From the NCBI GenBank assembly GCA_002840715.1, contig PHBW01000017.1, positions 1-54,800 of the forward strand: a DNA stretch of 54,800 bases, written 5' to 3'. The stretch's first letter is position 1. Every line of letters begins with the position of its first letter. The notes below the pieces were generated by a model. That model did not search any database, was not told the origin of the DNA, and saw only the letters and a list, made by a program, of their open reading frames with translations. The position numbers and the translations under genes are program-made. Source of the DNA: Chloroflexi bacterium HGW-Chloroflexi-4 (lineage in GTDB: Bacteria; Chloroflexota; Anaerolineae; Anaerolineales; Anaerolineaceae). Positions 15,635 through 25,606 of the stretch are shown here, piece by piece.

Positions 15635-17668
15635 TTATTCCACAAAAAATATTGAATAATTATTATTTTTTCCCAATAACCGAAACTTGGATATACTTGG
15701 TGTTATCAAAGAATCGCTAACTAGCAAGTATCCATACTTCACTTCATTAATATCTGCGATCGGTGTGACAATTCGATTTCGATTTCTGCCGAATAACGCA
15801 TATTCCAAGGGATTTCTCGTTATCAATATGAAAAGAGGTTCTCCTTCTGGGACTTGTGAATTTACAAATTCCATATTTTTTACAGAATACAAACTTGAAT
15901 AGAATAGGCGATCATAATAAGTCGTTTCGTAAATATTAATCTGTTTACTTGAATTTTTTGTTGGATACGTGATTTTTAAGAGAGCCTTTTTTATGAATTT
16001 CTGAGTTACGTTGTTTTCAGGAAGGGGTAAAACATAATTATTGATAATATCATTTTGAGTTTTTGCTGTGATGATGGGTTTAGAATCGTTTGAAAGTAGG
16101 GTATTTAGAATTATTATCAGGCTGATAGGAAGAAGTAACCCAAGTACTAATCTTTGTAGATTTTTCCTGTTTGGGAGTAATCCTGAAACAAGAGGAATGA
16201 AGGGGATTGTCGAAATAATAAAATATCGACCTTGATAAGGGTCCCATCCTGGTCTTTGCAGGATTATAAAAAAAAGGTAGATTATGGAATTGCCTAGACA
16301 AGCGAGCGCATAATTTCTGCGCACATTATTTTTGCTAACAAGATTCAAAATCAATGAAATTGGAAATAGAATGAACACAAATGGACCAAACCAAGCAGTA
16401 TCTTCTGATAATTTGGGTACTTCTTGATATCGAAAGCTTTCCATTTCATCGTAGCCAGGTTGAAGGTATACGTTCTCTTCCAAATCCAGTCCAATTGGAA
16501 TAAATATACCTTCAAAGAAGGATTTTTTAACTTGAGTAAAATTGGGTTGAATTGATCGTGGCAGGCCTTCTACACCTATTAACTGATATGAAAATCGGGG
16601 AACCAAATATTTTACTTTTTCTGTAACACTTGATATTGATGTGTATCGTTCATTTAATACCTTTTCCAGACCAAAAACTGAGCCTGTATGAACATAGTTC
16701 AAAATGTATTGATAGCTAACTAAAAGTATGGCAAAAATAAATAATAACCATGAATATTTAAAAAAATTATTAACCCCTTTGTTTTTTAATAAAACAAAAA
16801 GAGTCACCAGACCTGCAACAGGAAGGATAAAAAAGGCAGTTTGTTTTGTTCCTAAAGCCAAAAGTAGACTTAATCCAGCTAGCAATAGAAATTTTATATT
16901 TCTTGATAGAAAAAAAATAAAAAAGAAAGCGATAAAAACCATCAATAATGAAGTAACAATAAGATCCCCTTGAAATGAAAAGGTTTGAAGTAAAACAACT
17001 GGCATCGAAAGTCCGATTAAGCTGCTAACCAATGCCTGGGTTGTTGAAAAACCAAGAGATTTGGATATTTCGAAAATTGAGGCGGTAATGATAACCAAAG
17101 AAAACCATTGTACGACAAAGAATAGGTTTTCATTTTGTCCTAATAAGAACAACCACAGACCTTGTATGTGGGCATTGATAGGATAAATTAGCTGATAACG
17201 ATTGAGTGAAGTTAAAGTGGTCCAGTAATCGAGTGATCCTTGCTGCAACCAGTAATATATTCTAGGTAAATGAGATGCCAAGCTGTCGATATTGTTTATT
17301 GGAGTTGTGATACCTATCGCAAAGAAACCAATTAGCGCCGCTGAAATAATTGAAACAAGTATTATTTGGATCTTTGAGAAATGAAAAAATGAAAAATCAA
17401 ACGTCGTTTGATATTGTTGTAAAGAGATTGGAGTATATCGATGGGCTAGTAGAGTAATGTTAGAGCACAAAAATACTTGAATCGCCAGAAATAACCATCC
17501 ATGGTTAAGCAAATGCAATAACCCAAGAATTTCGGAGGTTAAAATATTGATTGAAAAGGTGCACAAAAAAAAGAATAACAGAATTTTTGAGAACGAAGCT
17601 TTCTCAAAAATACGAGTAAACATGAATAGTGAAAAAAACAAGTAAATGATAATCGATGCGATAAGCAT
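15635..17668 (-). CDS. GT-C-type membrane glycosyltransferase, paralogue 1 of a three-member family
   Basis: The 677-residue protein has about 12-13 membrane spans and a C-terminal extracytoplasmic tail of about 150 residues. In the first large loop TTPINNIDSLASHLPRI (121-137) carries the acidic residue expected of polyprenyl-phosphate-sugar-dependent GT-C enzymes, followed by YPINAHIQGLWLF. Later signatures shared with the genes at 17833 and 44878 are GLDLE (393-397), SEDTAWFGP (421-429) and RPGWDPYQGRYFI (472-484). It probably moves a sugar from a lipid carrier to a glycan or protein outside the membrane. Donor and acceptor are unknown. It lies 164 bp downstream of its closest paralogue, consistent with tandem duplication. 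Ribosome site weak. Confidence 0.8.
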   Translation of the reverse strand: MLIASIIIYLFFSLFMFTRIFEKASFSKILLFFFLCTFSINILTSEILGLLHLLNHGWLFLAIQVFLCSNITLLAHRYTPISLQQYQTTFDFSFFHFSKIQIILVSIISAALIGFFAIGITTPINNIDSLASHLPRIYYWLQQGSLDYWTTLTSLNRYQLIYPINAHIQGLWLFLLGQNENLFFVVQWFSLVIITASIFEISKSLGFSTTQALVSSLIGLSMPVVLLQTFSFQGDLIVTSLLMVFIAFFFIFFLSRNIKFLLLAGLSLLLALGTKQTAFFILPVAGLVTLFVLLKNKGVNNFFKYSWLLFIFAILLVSYQYILNYVHTGSVFGLEKVLNERYTSISSVTEKVKYLVPRFSYQLIGVEGLPRSIQPNFTQVKKSFFEGIFIPIGLDLEENVYLQPGYDEMESFRYQEVPKLSEDTAWFGPFVFILFPISLILNLVSKNNVRRNYALACLGNSIIYLFFIILQRPGWDPYQGRYFIISTIPFIPLVSGLLPNRKNLQRLVLGLLLPISLIIILNTLLSNDSKPIITAKTQNDIINNYVLPLPENNVTQKFIKKALLKITYPTKNSSKQINIYETTYYDRLFYSSLYSVKNMEFVNSQVPEGEPLFILITRNPLEYALFGRNRNRIVTPIADINEVKYGYLLVSDSLITPSISKFRLLGKNNNYSIFFVE

Positions 17669-17832
17669 TATGTCTCAATAGTGGAAGAATTTATGTAATA
17701 CTGCTTACCATTGGAATTCTACCATGATTAAAATTGAGTGATTAAGCAACCTCAATAGCGTATATTATTACTGGAGCGATTATTAAAATTAGAAAAAATA
17801 TTGTTTTTGTCAATCAAAAATCACATTTGGAT

Positions 17833-19863
17833 TTATTTAGGACCAATATAGTAAATGGAGAAGTTCTCGTTAACATCTAATAATTCCATTTCAATCGTAG
17901 GTGAAAAATCTATGGAGTTGCTGACAATACAATACCCTGGTCTTGCTTTTGTGATATCCACAAACGGATATAATAAACGGCTTCGGTTTTTTCCGAAAAG
18001 GGCATACTCTAGTGGGTTATTTGCTACCATGACACTAATTGGTTCTCCTTCGGGGATGATGCTTTCAACAAATTCAAAGTCTTTTGCTGAAATATTATTT
18101 GTATAAAATAATTGATCATAATACTTTTGGCTTAATATATACCTGCGAGGATTTTCAAACCCGGTAGGATAGGTAATCTTGTATAATGCTTTTTTAAAAA
18201 AAGACTGCAAGTAAGTTGACTCTTTAAGAGGATCTATTTTTTGATGAATAAAATCGTTTTTCGATTTGGCAGTAATAATTGGTTTGGTATCATTCTGAAA
18301 AAGAGTGTTAAAAATTATTAAAACACTACAAAATATCAAAACCGAGTATATGGCAAATTGTAGGATTTTTTGTTTAGGAATCAGCATTGAAACAATTGGA
18401 ATTAGAGGATATAACCCAAGAATAAAATAGCGGCCTTGATATGGATCCCAACCTGGTCTTTGAATACAAATCATACAAAAATAAAAGATTGAGTAAATAA
18501 GGCTTACAAAGATGTATTTTCTTCGCAATTTTACTTTACTAAAACAAGTAACAATTACTGCCAATGGAATAAGCAAAAATGACATTGGACCAAACCAGGC
18601 TGTATCTTCAGAAAGTAAAGGATAAGAATCGTATTGAAAGGTTTCCTTTTGATCAAAACCTGGTTGAAGAAAGATTTCTTTTTCCAAATCAAGCCCAAGT
18701 GGTTTAAAAATAACACGAAAAACATCTTCTTTTATTTTAATGATTGTAGGTGTGATGGATCTGGGTAATCCTTCAATTCCAACAGCTTGATAAAAATAGC
18801 GTGGAACTACATAAACTATTTTTTGCTGAAATTGTTCAAAGGTTGTGTATTGTTCTGAAGGTTTCCATTCCATACCAATCACACTCTTTGTATTTCTCAC
18901 ATTTAAAATAAATTGAAAACTTGCAAAGGCAAGGACAAAAACAATCAACACCCATGAATTAAGCAAGAATCTTTTCACAAGCTTTTTTGTAAACAACAAA
19001 TAGATGATTACACAAAATGATATGGGTAGAGTAATATATGCCGTTTGTTTTGAACCTATAGCTAAAATGACACTAAAAATTGCAAGCCAAAGATATTTCA
19101 TTTGGTCGGTACGACTAAATAATAAAATGAAAACAATGAAGATCATTGCAAGAGCTGTTACAGTAAGATCTCCTTGAAAAGAGAAGGTTTGTAATAACAC
19201 TATTGGAAACGAGAGACCAATAAACGTACTCAACAACGCTTGTGTTTTAGAAAAGAGCAATGCTTTAGAAATCTCATATGTAGAGGCTGAGATGATGATT
19301 AAAGAGAACCATTGAATCAGAAAGAATAGATTCTCTGATTTTCCGAGCAGAAATAGCCAAAGACCTTGAATGTGTGCATTGATTGGATATACAAGTTGAA
19401 AATTATTAATTGTTGTCCAATAATTGAGTGACCCATGTTGAAGCCAATAATAAATTCGAGATAAATGAGTCGCCAGACTGTCAATATTATTTATCGGGGT
19501 CGTGATTCCAACGGCAAAAAAACCAATAAAAGTTGCTGATATAAGTAATAAAAGAAAAACATCAATGAGATTGATGTGAAAATTAGAAAAACGATAAACC
19601 GACTTATAGGATTGTTTTGACACTGGATAAAAATGTTGAACAAGCAATAAAACAATGATGCAAAAAATGGTTTGTACACACAGATATATCCATTGCCGGT
19701 TAATAAGATTTAATATACTTAGAATTTCAGAAACCAATATATTTATTGAAAACGTGCATAAGAAGAAAACGAGCAAGAATTTTGAGAGTGTGGCTTTCTC
19801 AAAAATACGAGGATAAATGAATTGTGAAAAAACCAGGTAAATGAAAATGGATATGAGTAACAT
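17833..19863 (-). CDS. GT-C-type membrane glycosyltransferase, paralogue 2 of a three-member family
   Basis: The 676-residue polytopic protein is colinear with the product of the gene at 15635. It has TTPINNIDSLATHLSRI (121-137), YPINAHIQGLWLF, GLDLE (390-394), SEDTAWFGP (418-426) and RPGWDPYQGRYFI (469-481), plus a C-terminal extracytoplasmic tail with NPLEYALFGKNRSR. Identity is highest in these loops and low in the spans, the pattern of conserved catalysis with drifting membrane helices. Both genes read the same way and may share a transcript. The 97-bp gap upstream holds the terminator of the ABC operon. Confidence 0.8.
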   Translation of the reverse strand: MLLISIFIYLVFSQFIYPRIFEKATLSKFLLVFFLCTFSINILVSEILSILNLINRQWIYLCVQTIFCIIVLLLVQHFYPVSKQSYKSVYRFSNFHINLIDVFLLLLISATFIGFFAVGITTPINNIDSLATHLSRIYYWLQHGSLNYWTTINNFQLVYPINAHIQGLWLFLLGKSENLFFLIQWFSLIIISASTYEISKALLFSKTQALLSTFIGLSFPIVLLQTFSFQGDLTVTALAMIFIVFILLFSRTDQMKYLWLAIFSVILAIGSKQTAYITLPISFCVIIYLLFTKKLVKRFLLNSWVLIVFVLAFASFQFILNVRNTKSVIGMEWKPSEQYTTFEQFQQKIVYVVPRYFYQAVGIEGLPRSITPTIIKIKEDVFRVIFKPLGLDLEKEIFLQPGFDQKETFQYDSYPLLSEDTAWFGPMSFLLIPLAVIVTCFSKVKLRRKYIFVSLIYSIFYFCMICIQRPGWDPYQGRYFILGLYPLIPIVSMLIPKQKILQFAIYSVLIFCSVLIIFNTLFQNDTKPIITAKSKNDFIHQKIDPLKESTYLQSFFKKALYKITYPTGFENPRRYILSQKYYDQLFYTNNISAKDFEFVESIIPEGEPISVMVANNPLEYALFGKNRSRLLYPFVDITKARPGYCIVSNSIDFSPTIEMELLDVNENFSIYYIGPK

Positions 19864-19931
19864 GGTTTCTAAACTCGTGTTGGGATGGAAAAACTAATTG
19901 CTATCAAATTCTACCATTGAACCTTAAACAA

Positions 19932-19957
19932 AAAATCCCGCCACTAGGGCGGGATTT
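19932..19957 (-). terminator. Rho-independent terminator of the ABC-2 exporter operon
   Basis: AAAATCCCGCC (19932-19942) pairs with GGCGGGATTTT (19948-19957 and flank) around a short loop. On the minus strand the stem is followed by a T-run. It lies directly after the stop codon of the second permease. Confidence 0.9.
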
Positions 19958-19960
19958 TGA

Positions 19961-21160
19961 TTATTCGTATTTGAATCTCATGATACCAATTATGAAAAAG
20001 ACTACGGCAAAACCAATAAGAACACCAGCTTCTGGCAGTACAGCCATTATTCCTTGACCGCGAAGCACAACATCCAACAAACCTTGCATGGCCCAGGTAG
20101 TGGGAAATATCTTTACAATTTGTTGCACAGTCTGCGGAAAGAGTTCCAAAGGATACCAACAGCCGCCCATTAAGGCCATGACCATGCCGAACATGATGCT
20201 CAATCCGCTGGCCTGCCCTTCAGTTTTGACAAAAGTACCCAACATCGTTCCAAGAGCGGCAGCAGCCAGCGCTGATGAAATTAACATTACGGCCAAGGCT
20301 AAGGGGGCATGAGCCCAGTTGAGCTTCATAACAAAAATACCAAATAGAACAAGAAGAATCATCTGCACTATTGCTGTAAGCACTTGTCCGATGATTGTTC
20401 CTGAAAGAAACAAACCCTTACTGGTTGGGGTTGTGAGCAGCCTTCGCAGCGTGCCCTTTTGGCGTTCATAGGCAAAAGAACCTGATAGCCCGATCAAAGG
20501 AATAAATACCCAGGTGATTAATTGTCCTGCGCTGGCGTTTGAGCGAGGGTCAAATTCAATTGAATCTTTGGTGTTTCCTTGAACTTCAATGATGCGGTTA
20601 GGTGATTTTGCCATCAGAGTTTGTGCTTCTTGAAGTGATGCATCAAAAAATGCCTGCCGGGCTGACTCAGATTCAAATTTAATGCCGGGCAAACTCTCCG
20701 CACGCGCGACACTCGAATTTGCAATATCCACCACACTGCTTACCCTCGAAAGCACAGCTTGAATTGCCTGGTGAGCAATCATGGCATCTGTATTATTTGG
20801 TAATTGCCGAAGCTCAAGTTCTGCTGTCTGTTTTTGCAGGCTCTCTTGATTAAAGTTATCAGGAATAATCAATACTGCTGCAACTTTTTTTTGGTCCAAT
20901 CTTGAGGTTGCTTCTTCAAGGGTTTCCAGTTCTATTTTGACAGATGAGGATGCCTGCAAAGAAGTGATCAAAGTTTCTGAGAGTGAGTTCTTGGCTTGAT
21001 CAACCACGAGCATTTTCACCCGATTGTCGCTCGATGGACCAGACCCGGATCCAATCACTAATGTAAAGATGATTGGCAATATCAGAAAAAACAACCATTC
21101 CACTGGGCTGGTGAATCGGACAAGCGTATCTTTTATTGAAATAGCAATAATTTTTTTCAC
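19961..21160 (-). CDS. ABC-2 type exporter permease, second subunit
   Basis: The 399-residue protein has one span near the N-terminus (VEWLFFLILPIIFTLVIG, about 20-37) and a large extracytoplasmic loop (about 40-215). Five C-terminal spans then carry the ABC-2 signature (QKGTLRRLLTTPTSKGLFLSG, MGGCWYPLELFPQTVQQIVKIFPTTWAMQGL). This is the NatB/YhfE/DrrB-like layout. It starts at GTG, with AGGAA 6 bp upstream, 9 bp after the first permease, so the pair probably forms a heterodimer. Substrate unknown; drugs, lipids or glycolipids are usual for the family. The nearby glycan genes do not prove a link. Confidence 0.9.
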   Translation of the reverse strand: MKKIIAISIKDTLVRFTSPVEWLFFLILPIIFTLVIGSGSGPSSDNRVKMLVVDQAKNSLSETLITSLQASSSVKIELETLEEATSRLDQKKVAAVLIIPDNFNQESLQKQTAELELRQLPNNTDAMIAHQAIQAVLSRVSSVVDIANSSVARAESLPGIKFESESARQAFFDASLQEAQTLMAKSPNRIIEVQGNTKDSIEFDPRSNASAGQLITWVFIPLIGLSGSFAYERQKGTLRRLLTTPTSKGLFLSGTIIGQVLTAIVQMILLVLFGIFVMKLNWAHAPLALAVMLISSALAAAALGTMLGTFVKTEGQASGLSIMFGMVMALMGGCWYPLELFPQTVQQIVKIFPTTWAMQGLLDVVLRGQGIMAVLPEAGVLIGFAVVFFIIGIMRFKYE

Positions 21161-21169
21161 AGTTTATTC

Positions 21170-22423
21170 CTATTCCTTTCCAATTCCGCGGCGATTGAAG
21201 AGCACAATGGAAATGAGGAAAAGTACTGCTGCCATGATCAACAATGCAAAGATAGGATTCAGAATATTGGCCAGGTTACCACCCATGGCGAGAGTGGTGA
21301 AACCGTCGAGCCCCCAGCGATTTGGAGAGATCCGGCTAATCAGCTGAACCCAATTTGGCAAGATGTTGGTATTAATAAAGCTGCCGCCCAAAACACCGAA
21401 GATTAACATAAGTGTCATTCCAATATTTGCAACTTGCCCGGAAGTCTTTAACAAGGCTGCAAGGAAGATTCCCCAACCGGTAGCAGCCAGCGCTGCTGAG
21501 GCTACTAAAACCAAGACTGCCAAAGGATCGCCCCAATCCAGATTAAAGAGCAACGTGGTTCCAAGGATGAGAATCAGCATTTGTGCCAACCCTGTCAGAA
21601 AAATTCCGAAGGTTTTTCCACCCAGAATTTGAAAAGAAGTCGTAGGCGATATAAGCATACGAGGAAGCGTGCCGCCTGTTTTTTCGAGTAGTAAGGTTCT
21701 GCCACCGTTGCTGACGGTGTACATCAAAAACATTAATGCCATACCTGGTGCCAGCAAAGCAAGTATATTGAATTTTACTTCGGTGCCGGCGGCAGTAACA
21801 TTGTTTAATGTTATCGAAGAGGAGTTGACCTGATCATCTGATTGAGATTCTCCAATTGCCTGTCCAACGGTCAATGCCTGAGAAGGGTCAATAGCACCAC
21901 TTTCTAAAAGCTGAGTTACTGCAACTGTGCCGCTGACTCGTCCGACTTCAACCTGACTTACAAATTGATCCAAAATATTTTTTACAATTCCAACCCCAGT
22001 GGGAGATGTGGGATTACCATAGAGTTCAATCTGCACTGTCTGGGTTGTATTGGCAGAATTACTCACCGGTATAATTGAATCAGTAAATCCATCAGGAACA
22101 TATACAAATGCAACAATTTTATTGTCATCCACCAAATTACGAGCTGTTGGAACATCACTTAGAATCTGAGGTTCCAGTAAATCCTCAAGTTGTTCTGATT
22201 GCATCATTTCAACGAGCGAAGTTCCTAGAGTGCCCTTATCATCATTGACAATTGCAATAGGCAGGTCGAGAATGCCAGACTCTGATTTATTTGAAAAACT
22301 ACCAGTTGCCAGGCCGAGACCAATGGTGAGTGCAAAAGGTGCTAAAAGCATAAAAATGAGCGCAGTTCGATCGCGAAATATGAGCAAGACATCTTTGAGA
22401 GCTATTACTAATAATCTTCGCAT
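21170..22423 (-). CDS. ABC-2 type exporter permease, first subunit
   Basis: The 417-residue protein has the same layout as its partner: span at about 20-40, extracytoplasmic loop to about 225, then a GGRTLLLEKTGGTLPRMLISPT cytoplasmic turn. Spans ending in GGSFINTNILPNWVQLISRISPNRWGLDGF complete it. I prefer ATG 22423 over GTG 22429 because the AAGG before it is better spaced. It begins 9 bp after the ATPase stop codon. With the ATPase it forms one exporter. Confidence 0.9.
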   Translation of the reverse strand: MRRLLVIALKDVLLIFRDRTALIFMLLAPFALTIGLGLATGSFSNKSESGILDLPIAIVNDDKGTLGTSLVEMMQSEQLEDLLEPQILSDVPTARNLVDDNKIVAFVYVPDGFTDSIIPVSNSANTTQTVQIELYGNPTSPTGVGIVKNILDQFVSQVEVGRVSGTVAVTQLLESGAIDPSQALTVGQAIGESQSDDQVNSSSITLNNVTAAGTEVKFNILALLAPGMALMFLMYTVSNGGRTLLLEKTGGTLPRMLISPTTSFQILGGKTFGIFLTGLAQMLILILGTTLLFNLDWGDPLAVLVLVASAALAATGWGIFLAALLKTSGQVANIGMTLMLIFGVLGGSFINTNILPNWVQLISRISPNRWGLDGFTTLAMGGNLANILNPIFALLIMAAVLFLISIVLFNRRGIGKE

Positions 22424-22432
22424 AGCCACACC

Positions 22433-23377
22433 TTAATCCCTTAAAGCGCGACCTGTGAGGTTTAAGAAGACAGCCTCAAGGTTAGGTTCGCGAATTTCAA
22501 TGGATCTGATCTTTATACTCAAATGATTGGCATGTGAAACGACAAGTGCAAGTAATTCTTCGGCAGAGGGGGTAATAATGGATACTTCGTGATCAGTTAC
22601 TTCCGCCTTAAGTACACCCTTGATCTTGCGAACTTCTTCAGCCAAGATTTCAGGAACAGCTTCTTCTCCAATATGTAAAATTAGAGTATCCGTTTCACCA
22701 ACAGATTTCGTCAGTTCATCTTGAGTGCCTATCGCTATGAGTTCACCATGATCGATAATTCCTACTCGGTTTGAAAGTTCTTCGGCTTCCTCCATATAAT
22801 GAGTGGTGTAGAGCACTGTCATGCCATTTTTATTGAGTTCTTTCACCGAATCTAAAATAGCGCGTCTTGATTGGGGATCAATACCAACGGTTGGTTCATC
22901 CATAAAGAGCAATTGAGGTTTGTGAAGTAATCCGACCCCGATGTTCACACGGCGTTTCATACCGCCAGAGTATGTCTTAACTTTTAGTTTTGCTTTATCC
23001 AGAAGCCCAATTTGTTCCAAAACCTCATCCACGCGGATTTTCAGAGTCTTGCCATAGAGACCATACATTTGTCCCCAGAAATTGAGGTTTTCACGGGCAG
23101 ATAGATCTTCGTAAAGGGCAAGGTCTTGTGGTACCACGCCAATACATTTTTTTACTGCCATTGGTTCTTTGGTGACTGAATACCCACAAACGATAGCATC
23201 TCCACTTGTAGGTGTATAAAGGGTTGATAACATGGAAATGGTCGTGGTTTTTCCTGCACCATTTGGCCCAAGCAAGCTAAATATTTCACATGACTGAATC
23301 TCAAAGGAGATTCCTTTTACCGCATTAAAGGAACCATAATTCTTTACTAAATGATTGACTTCAAGGATGGCAGGCAT
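22433..23377 (-). CDS. ABC transporter ATPase, DrrA/NatA-like
   Basis: The 314-residue ATPase energises the two ABC-2 permeases encoded just downstream. All nucleotide-binding motifs are intact: Walker A GPNGAGKTT (37-45), Q-loop VPQDLALYE (82-90), signature YSGGMKRR (136-143), Walker B LLFMDEP (156-162) and H-loop His193. A C-terminal domain of about 85 residues (DUF4162-like) is typical of drug and lipid exporters of the DrrA type. AGGAG lies 8 bp before the ATG. It heads an operon of three genes ending in a strong terminator. Its promoter must lie in the 130 bp shared with the divergent LOG gene. Confidence 0.93.
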   Translation of the reverse strand: MPAILEVNHLVKNYGSFNAVKGISFEIQSCEIFSLLGPNGAGKTTTISMLSTLYTPTSGDAIVCGYSVTKEPMAVKKCIGVVPQDLALYEDLSARENLNFWGQMYGLYGKTLKIRVDEVLEQIGLLDKAKLKVKTYSGGMKRRVNIGVGLLHKPQLLFMDEPTVGIDPQSRRAILDSVKELNKNGMTVLYTTHYMEEAEELSNRVGIIDHGELIAIGTQDELTKSVGETDTLILHIGEEAVPEILAEEVRKIKGVLKAEVTDHEVSIITPSAEELLALVVSHANHLSIKIRSIEIREPNLEAVFLNLTGRALRD

Positions 23378-23446
23378 TCGGATCTCCTATTGATTATTGA
23401 ATACATATTCTACGTTTGATTATGAATTAAGTTGTTTAAACCGAAT

Positions 23447-23452
23447 TATAAT
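23447..23452 (+). promoter_or_regulatory. -10 box upstream of the LOG-family gene
   Basis: A perfect TATAAT lies 55 bp before the preferred ATG at 23508. No convincing -35 is seen. If it is used, transcription starts at about 23459, which excludes the upstream in-frame starts at 23397 and 23451. Confidence 0.45.
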
Positions 23453-23507
23453 GAAGAAGTTGCATTTTCAAAGTGAAAAACTTATTCTATTCTCAGATAG
23501 AGGTTCA

Positions 23508-24104
23508 ATGGATTTTCCTTATCGTTCCATATGTGTGTTTTGTGGATCTGCTGATGGGTTGGATGAAGTATATTATGAAGCTGCAAAAAAGATGGGCAAG
23601 GAATTAGCTTCCAGAGGAATTCGCTTGGTTTATGGTGCAGGTCGAACGGGTTTAATGGGGGTTCTGGCTCAGAGTGTTTTAGAAAATGGCGGAGAAGTCA
23701 CCGGAATTGCCCCCAAAGGACTAGAAAGCCCACAATTAATCCGTACAACCGGTTTGACCAATCTCGAAATTGTTGATGATATTCAAGTAAGGAAAGCCCG
23801 GATGATAGATTTAGCGGACGCTTTCATTTCATTGCCAGGTGGGTATGGAACCGCCGATGAGCTCTTTGAAGTATTAACCTGGTCACAAATTGGCTTGCAT
23901 CGAAAGCCTATGGCAATCTTGAACACGAACGGTTATTTTGATTCATTGTTAGCGTGGATTAATCGTGCATTTAAAGATGCATTTATTTATGATGAACACC
24001 TGCAATTATTTCTGAGTGACTCCGAACCTGCAAGTCTATTGGACAAACTGGCGAAATATCAATTTCCTGAAAATATAGGCCGTTGGCTTGTAAGAGACAA
24101 TTAA
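23508..24104 (+). CDS. LOG-family cytokinin-type nucleoside 5'-monophosphate phosphoribohydrolase
   Basis: The 198-residue protein is a Rossmann-type LOG enzyme: SICVFCGSADG at the start, VYGAGRTGLMG (42-52), RKARM (95-99) and PGGYGTADE (110-118). This combination is the catalytic and AMP-binding signature of LOG/YgdH-type proteins, often misnamed lysine decarboxylases. They release a base from a nucleoside 5'-monophosphate. The start at 23508 has AGAGG upstream and gives the normal family length. The longer open frame adds 37 unconserved residues before the beta-1 strand. It is divergent from the ABC exporter, with no functional link evident. Confidence 0.9.
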   Translation: MDFPYRSICVFCGSADGLDEVYYEAAKKMGKELASRGIRLVYGAGRTGLMGVLAQSVLENGGEVTGIAPKGLESPQLIRTTGLTNLEIVDDIQVRKARMIDLADAFISLPGGYGTADELFEVLTWSQIGLHRKPMAILNTNGYFDSLLAWINRAFKDAFIYDEHLQLFLSDSEPASLLDKLAKYQFPENIGRWLVRDN

Positions 24105-24148
24105 AAGATACTAATAATTTTAAGTAGACAATAAGGAACCAAAACCTT

Positions 24149-25594
24149 TTGGAATCTGAGAAAACAATACAATCAGCAGATAAACATAGAATCGAACGCA
24201 GCCAACATTGGAATAAAGTGGCAGTGAAAATGCATAATTGGCGCGGGTGGGGTACATATTATCACAAGCGATTAATTGATATCTATTCAACTATCGTTCC
24301 GGCAGGTATGACCGTTTTGGAATTGGGTTGTGGAAATGGCGAATTACTGGCTGCATTGAAACCCAGCAGAGGGGTGGGGGTAGATTTTTCGACTGAGATG
24401 ATCGCTTTGGCAAGTGAAAGACAACCAGAGCAGCTTTTCATCCAGGCGAATGCTGAAGAATTTTCAAGTATTGAAAAATTCGATGTTGTAATTCTTTCAG
24501 ATATTCTCAATGAAGTATGGGATGTTCAACAGTTGTTTGAGAATGTCAGAAAGCTTTTAAATCCAAATGGACGTCTTCTCATAAATGTTCATAGTCGGTT
24601 ATGGGAATTACCGTTATCCATTGCGGTTAAGTTGGGATTGGCAAAACCGGGTTTGGGTGAAAACTGGCTGACCGTTTCTGATATTAACAACTTGCTAAAT
24701 CTTTCTGGTTTTGAGCCTATAAAATCATCACACGAAGTACTCTTTCCAATTGGAATTCCGCTTTTAGCACCCTTTTTGAATAAATTTTTGGTGCGATTTT
24801 GGCCTTTTAATCACCTGGGATTAACTAATTTCATTATTGCAAGACCCTTGGGGATTGCGCATAGACATGTAGAAAAACCCAAGGTGAGTGTGATCGTACC
24901 AGCAAGAAACGAAGCCGGAAATATTGAGAATATTTTATCTCGGGTTCCTGAGATGGGTGGGGGAACAGAGATTGTTTTTGTGGAGGGCAATTCCACAGAC
25001 AATACCTGGGATGCCATTCTTGAAGGCATAAAGCAGCATCCTGAGAAAAATTGCCAAAGTTGGCAACAAACGGGAATGGGCAAAGGAGACGCCGATCGGC
25101 TGGGTTTTGCCAAAGCTACGGGTGATATTCTTATGATCCTTGATGCTGATCTTACAGTTCCACCGGAAGATTTGCCGCGTTTTTATGATGCTCTCGTTTC
25201 AGGAAAGGGTGATTTTATTAACGGGGTTCGCCTGGTTTATCCGATGGAAGAGGAAGCCATGCGCTTTTTCAATTTGATTGGAAACAAGTTTTTCAGTCTG
25301 GCGTTTTCATGGCTGCTTGGGCAACCCATTAAAGACACGTTGTGCGGAACGAAAGTGTTATGGAAAAAAGATTACGAACGAATCGCAAATAACCGGCATG
25401 TATTTGGCGATTTTGATCCTTTTGGTGATTTTGACTTGCTATTTGGAGCTGCACGATTAAATTATAAAATTGTTGATCTCCCAATCCGTTATCGGGCACG
25501 AACTTATGGCACAACCAACATTGATCGCTGGAAACATGGATGGCTATTGTTGCGTATGGTGGTTTTTGCTGCCCGGCGTATAAAATTCATCTAG
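24149..25594 (+). CDS. Fused class I SAM methyltransferase and GT2 glycosyltransferase
   Basis: The 481-residue soluble protein has two enzymes in one chain. Residues about 20-230 are a class I methyltransferase (motif I LELGCGNG 57-64, motif II GVDFS 77-81, VVILSDILNEV for motif IV). Residues about 245-481 are a dolichol-phosphate-mannose-synthase-like GT2 (VSVIVPARNE 247-256, VEGNSTDNT 278-286, DADLTVPPE 332-340, then DTLCGTKV). The GT2 half has no C-terminal spans. Starts at TTG with only a distant AGGA. The GT-C gene follows after 12 bp, so the fusion may supply its polyprenyl-phosphate sugar. The methyl acceptor is unknown. Confidence 0.87.
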   Translation: MESEKTIQSADKHRIERSQHWNKVAVKMHNWRGWGTYYHKRLIDIYSTIVPAGMTVLELGCGNGELLAALKPSRGVGVDFSTEMIALASERQPEQLFIQANAEEFSSIEKFDVVILSDILNEVWDVQQLFENVRKLLNPNGRLLINVHSRLWELPLSIAVKLGLAKPGLGENWLTVSDINNLLNLSGFEPIKSSHEVLFPIGIPLLAPFLNKFLVRFWPFNHLGLTNFIIARPLGIAHRHVEKPKVSVIVPARNEAGNIENILSRVPEMGGGTEIVFVEGNSTDNTWDAILEGIKQHPEKNCQSWQQTGMGKGDADRLGFAKATGDILMILDADLTVPPEDLPRFYDALVSGKGDFINGVRLVYPMEEEAMRFFNLIGNKFFSLAFSWLLGQPIKDTLCGTKVLWKKDYERIANNRHVFGDFDPFGDFDLLFGAARLNYKIVDLPIRYRARTYGTTNIDRWKHGWLLLRMVVFAARRIKFI

Positions 25595-25606
25595 TGGAAT
25601 AAGTAA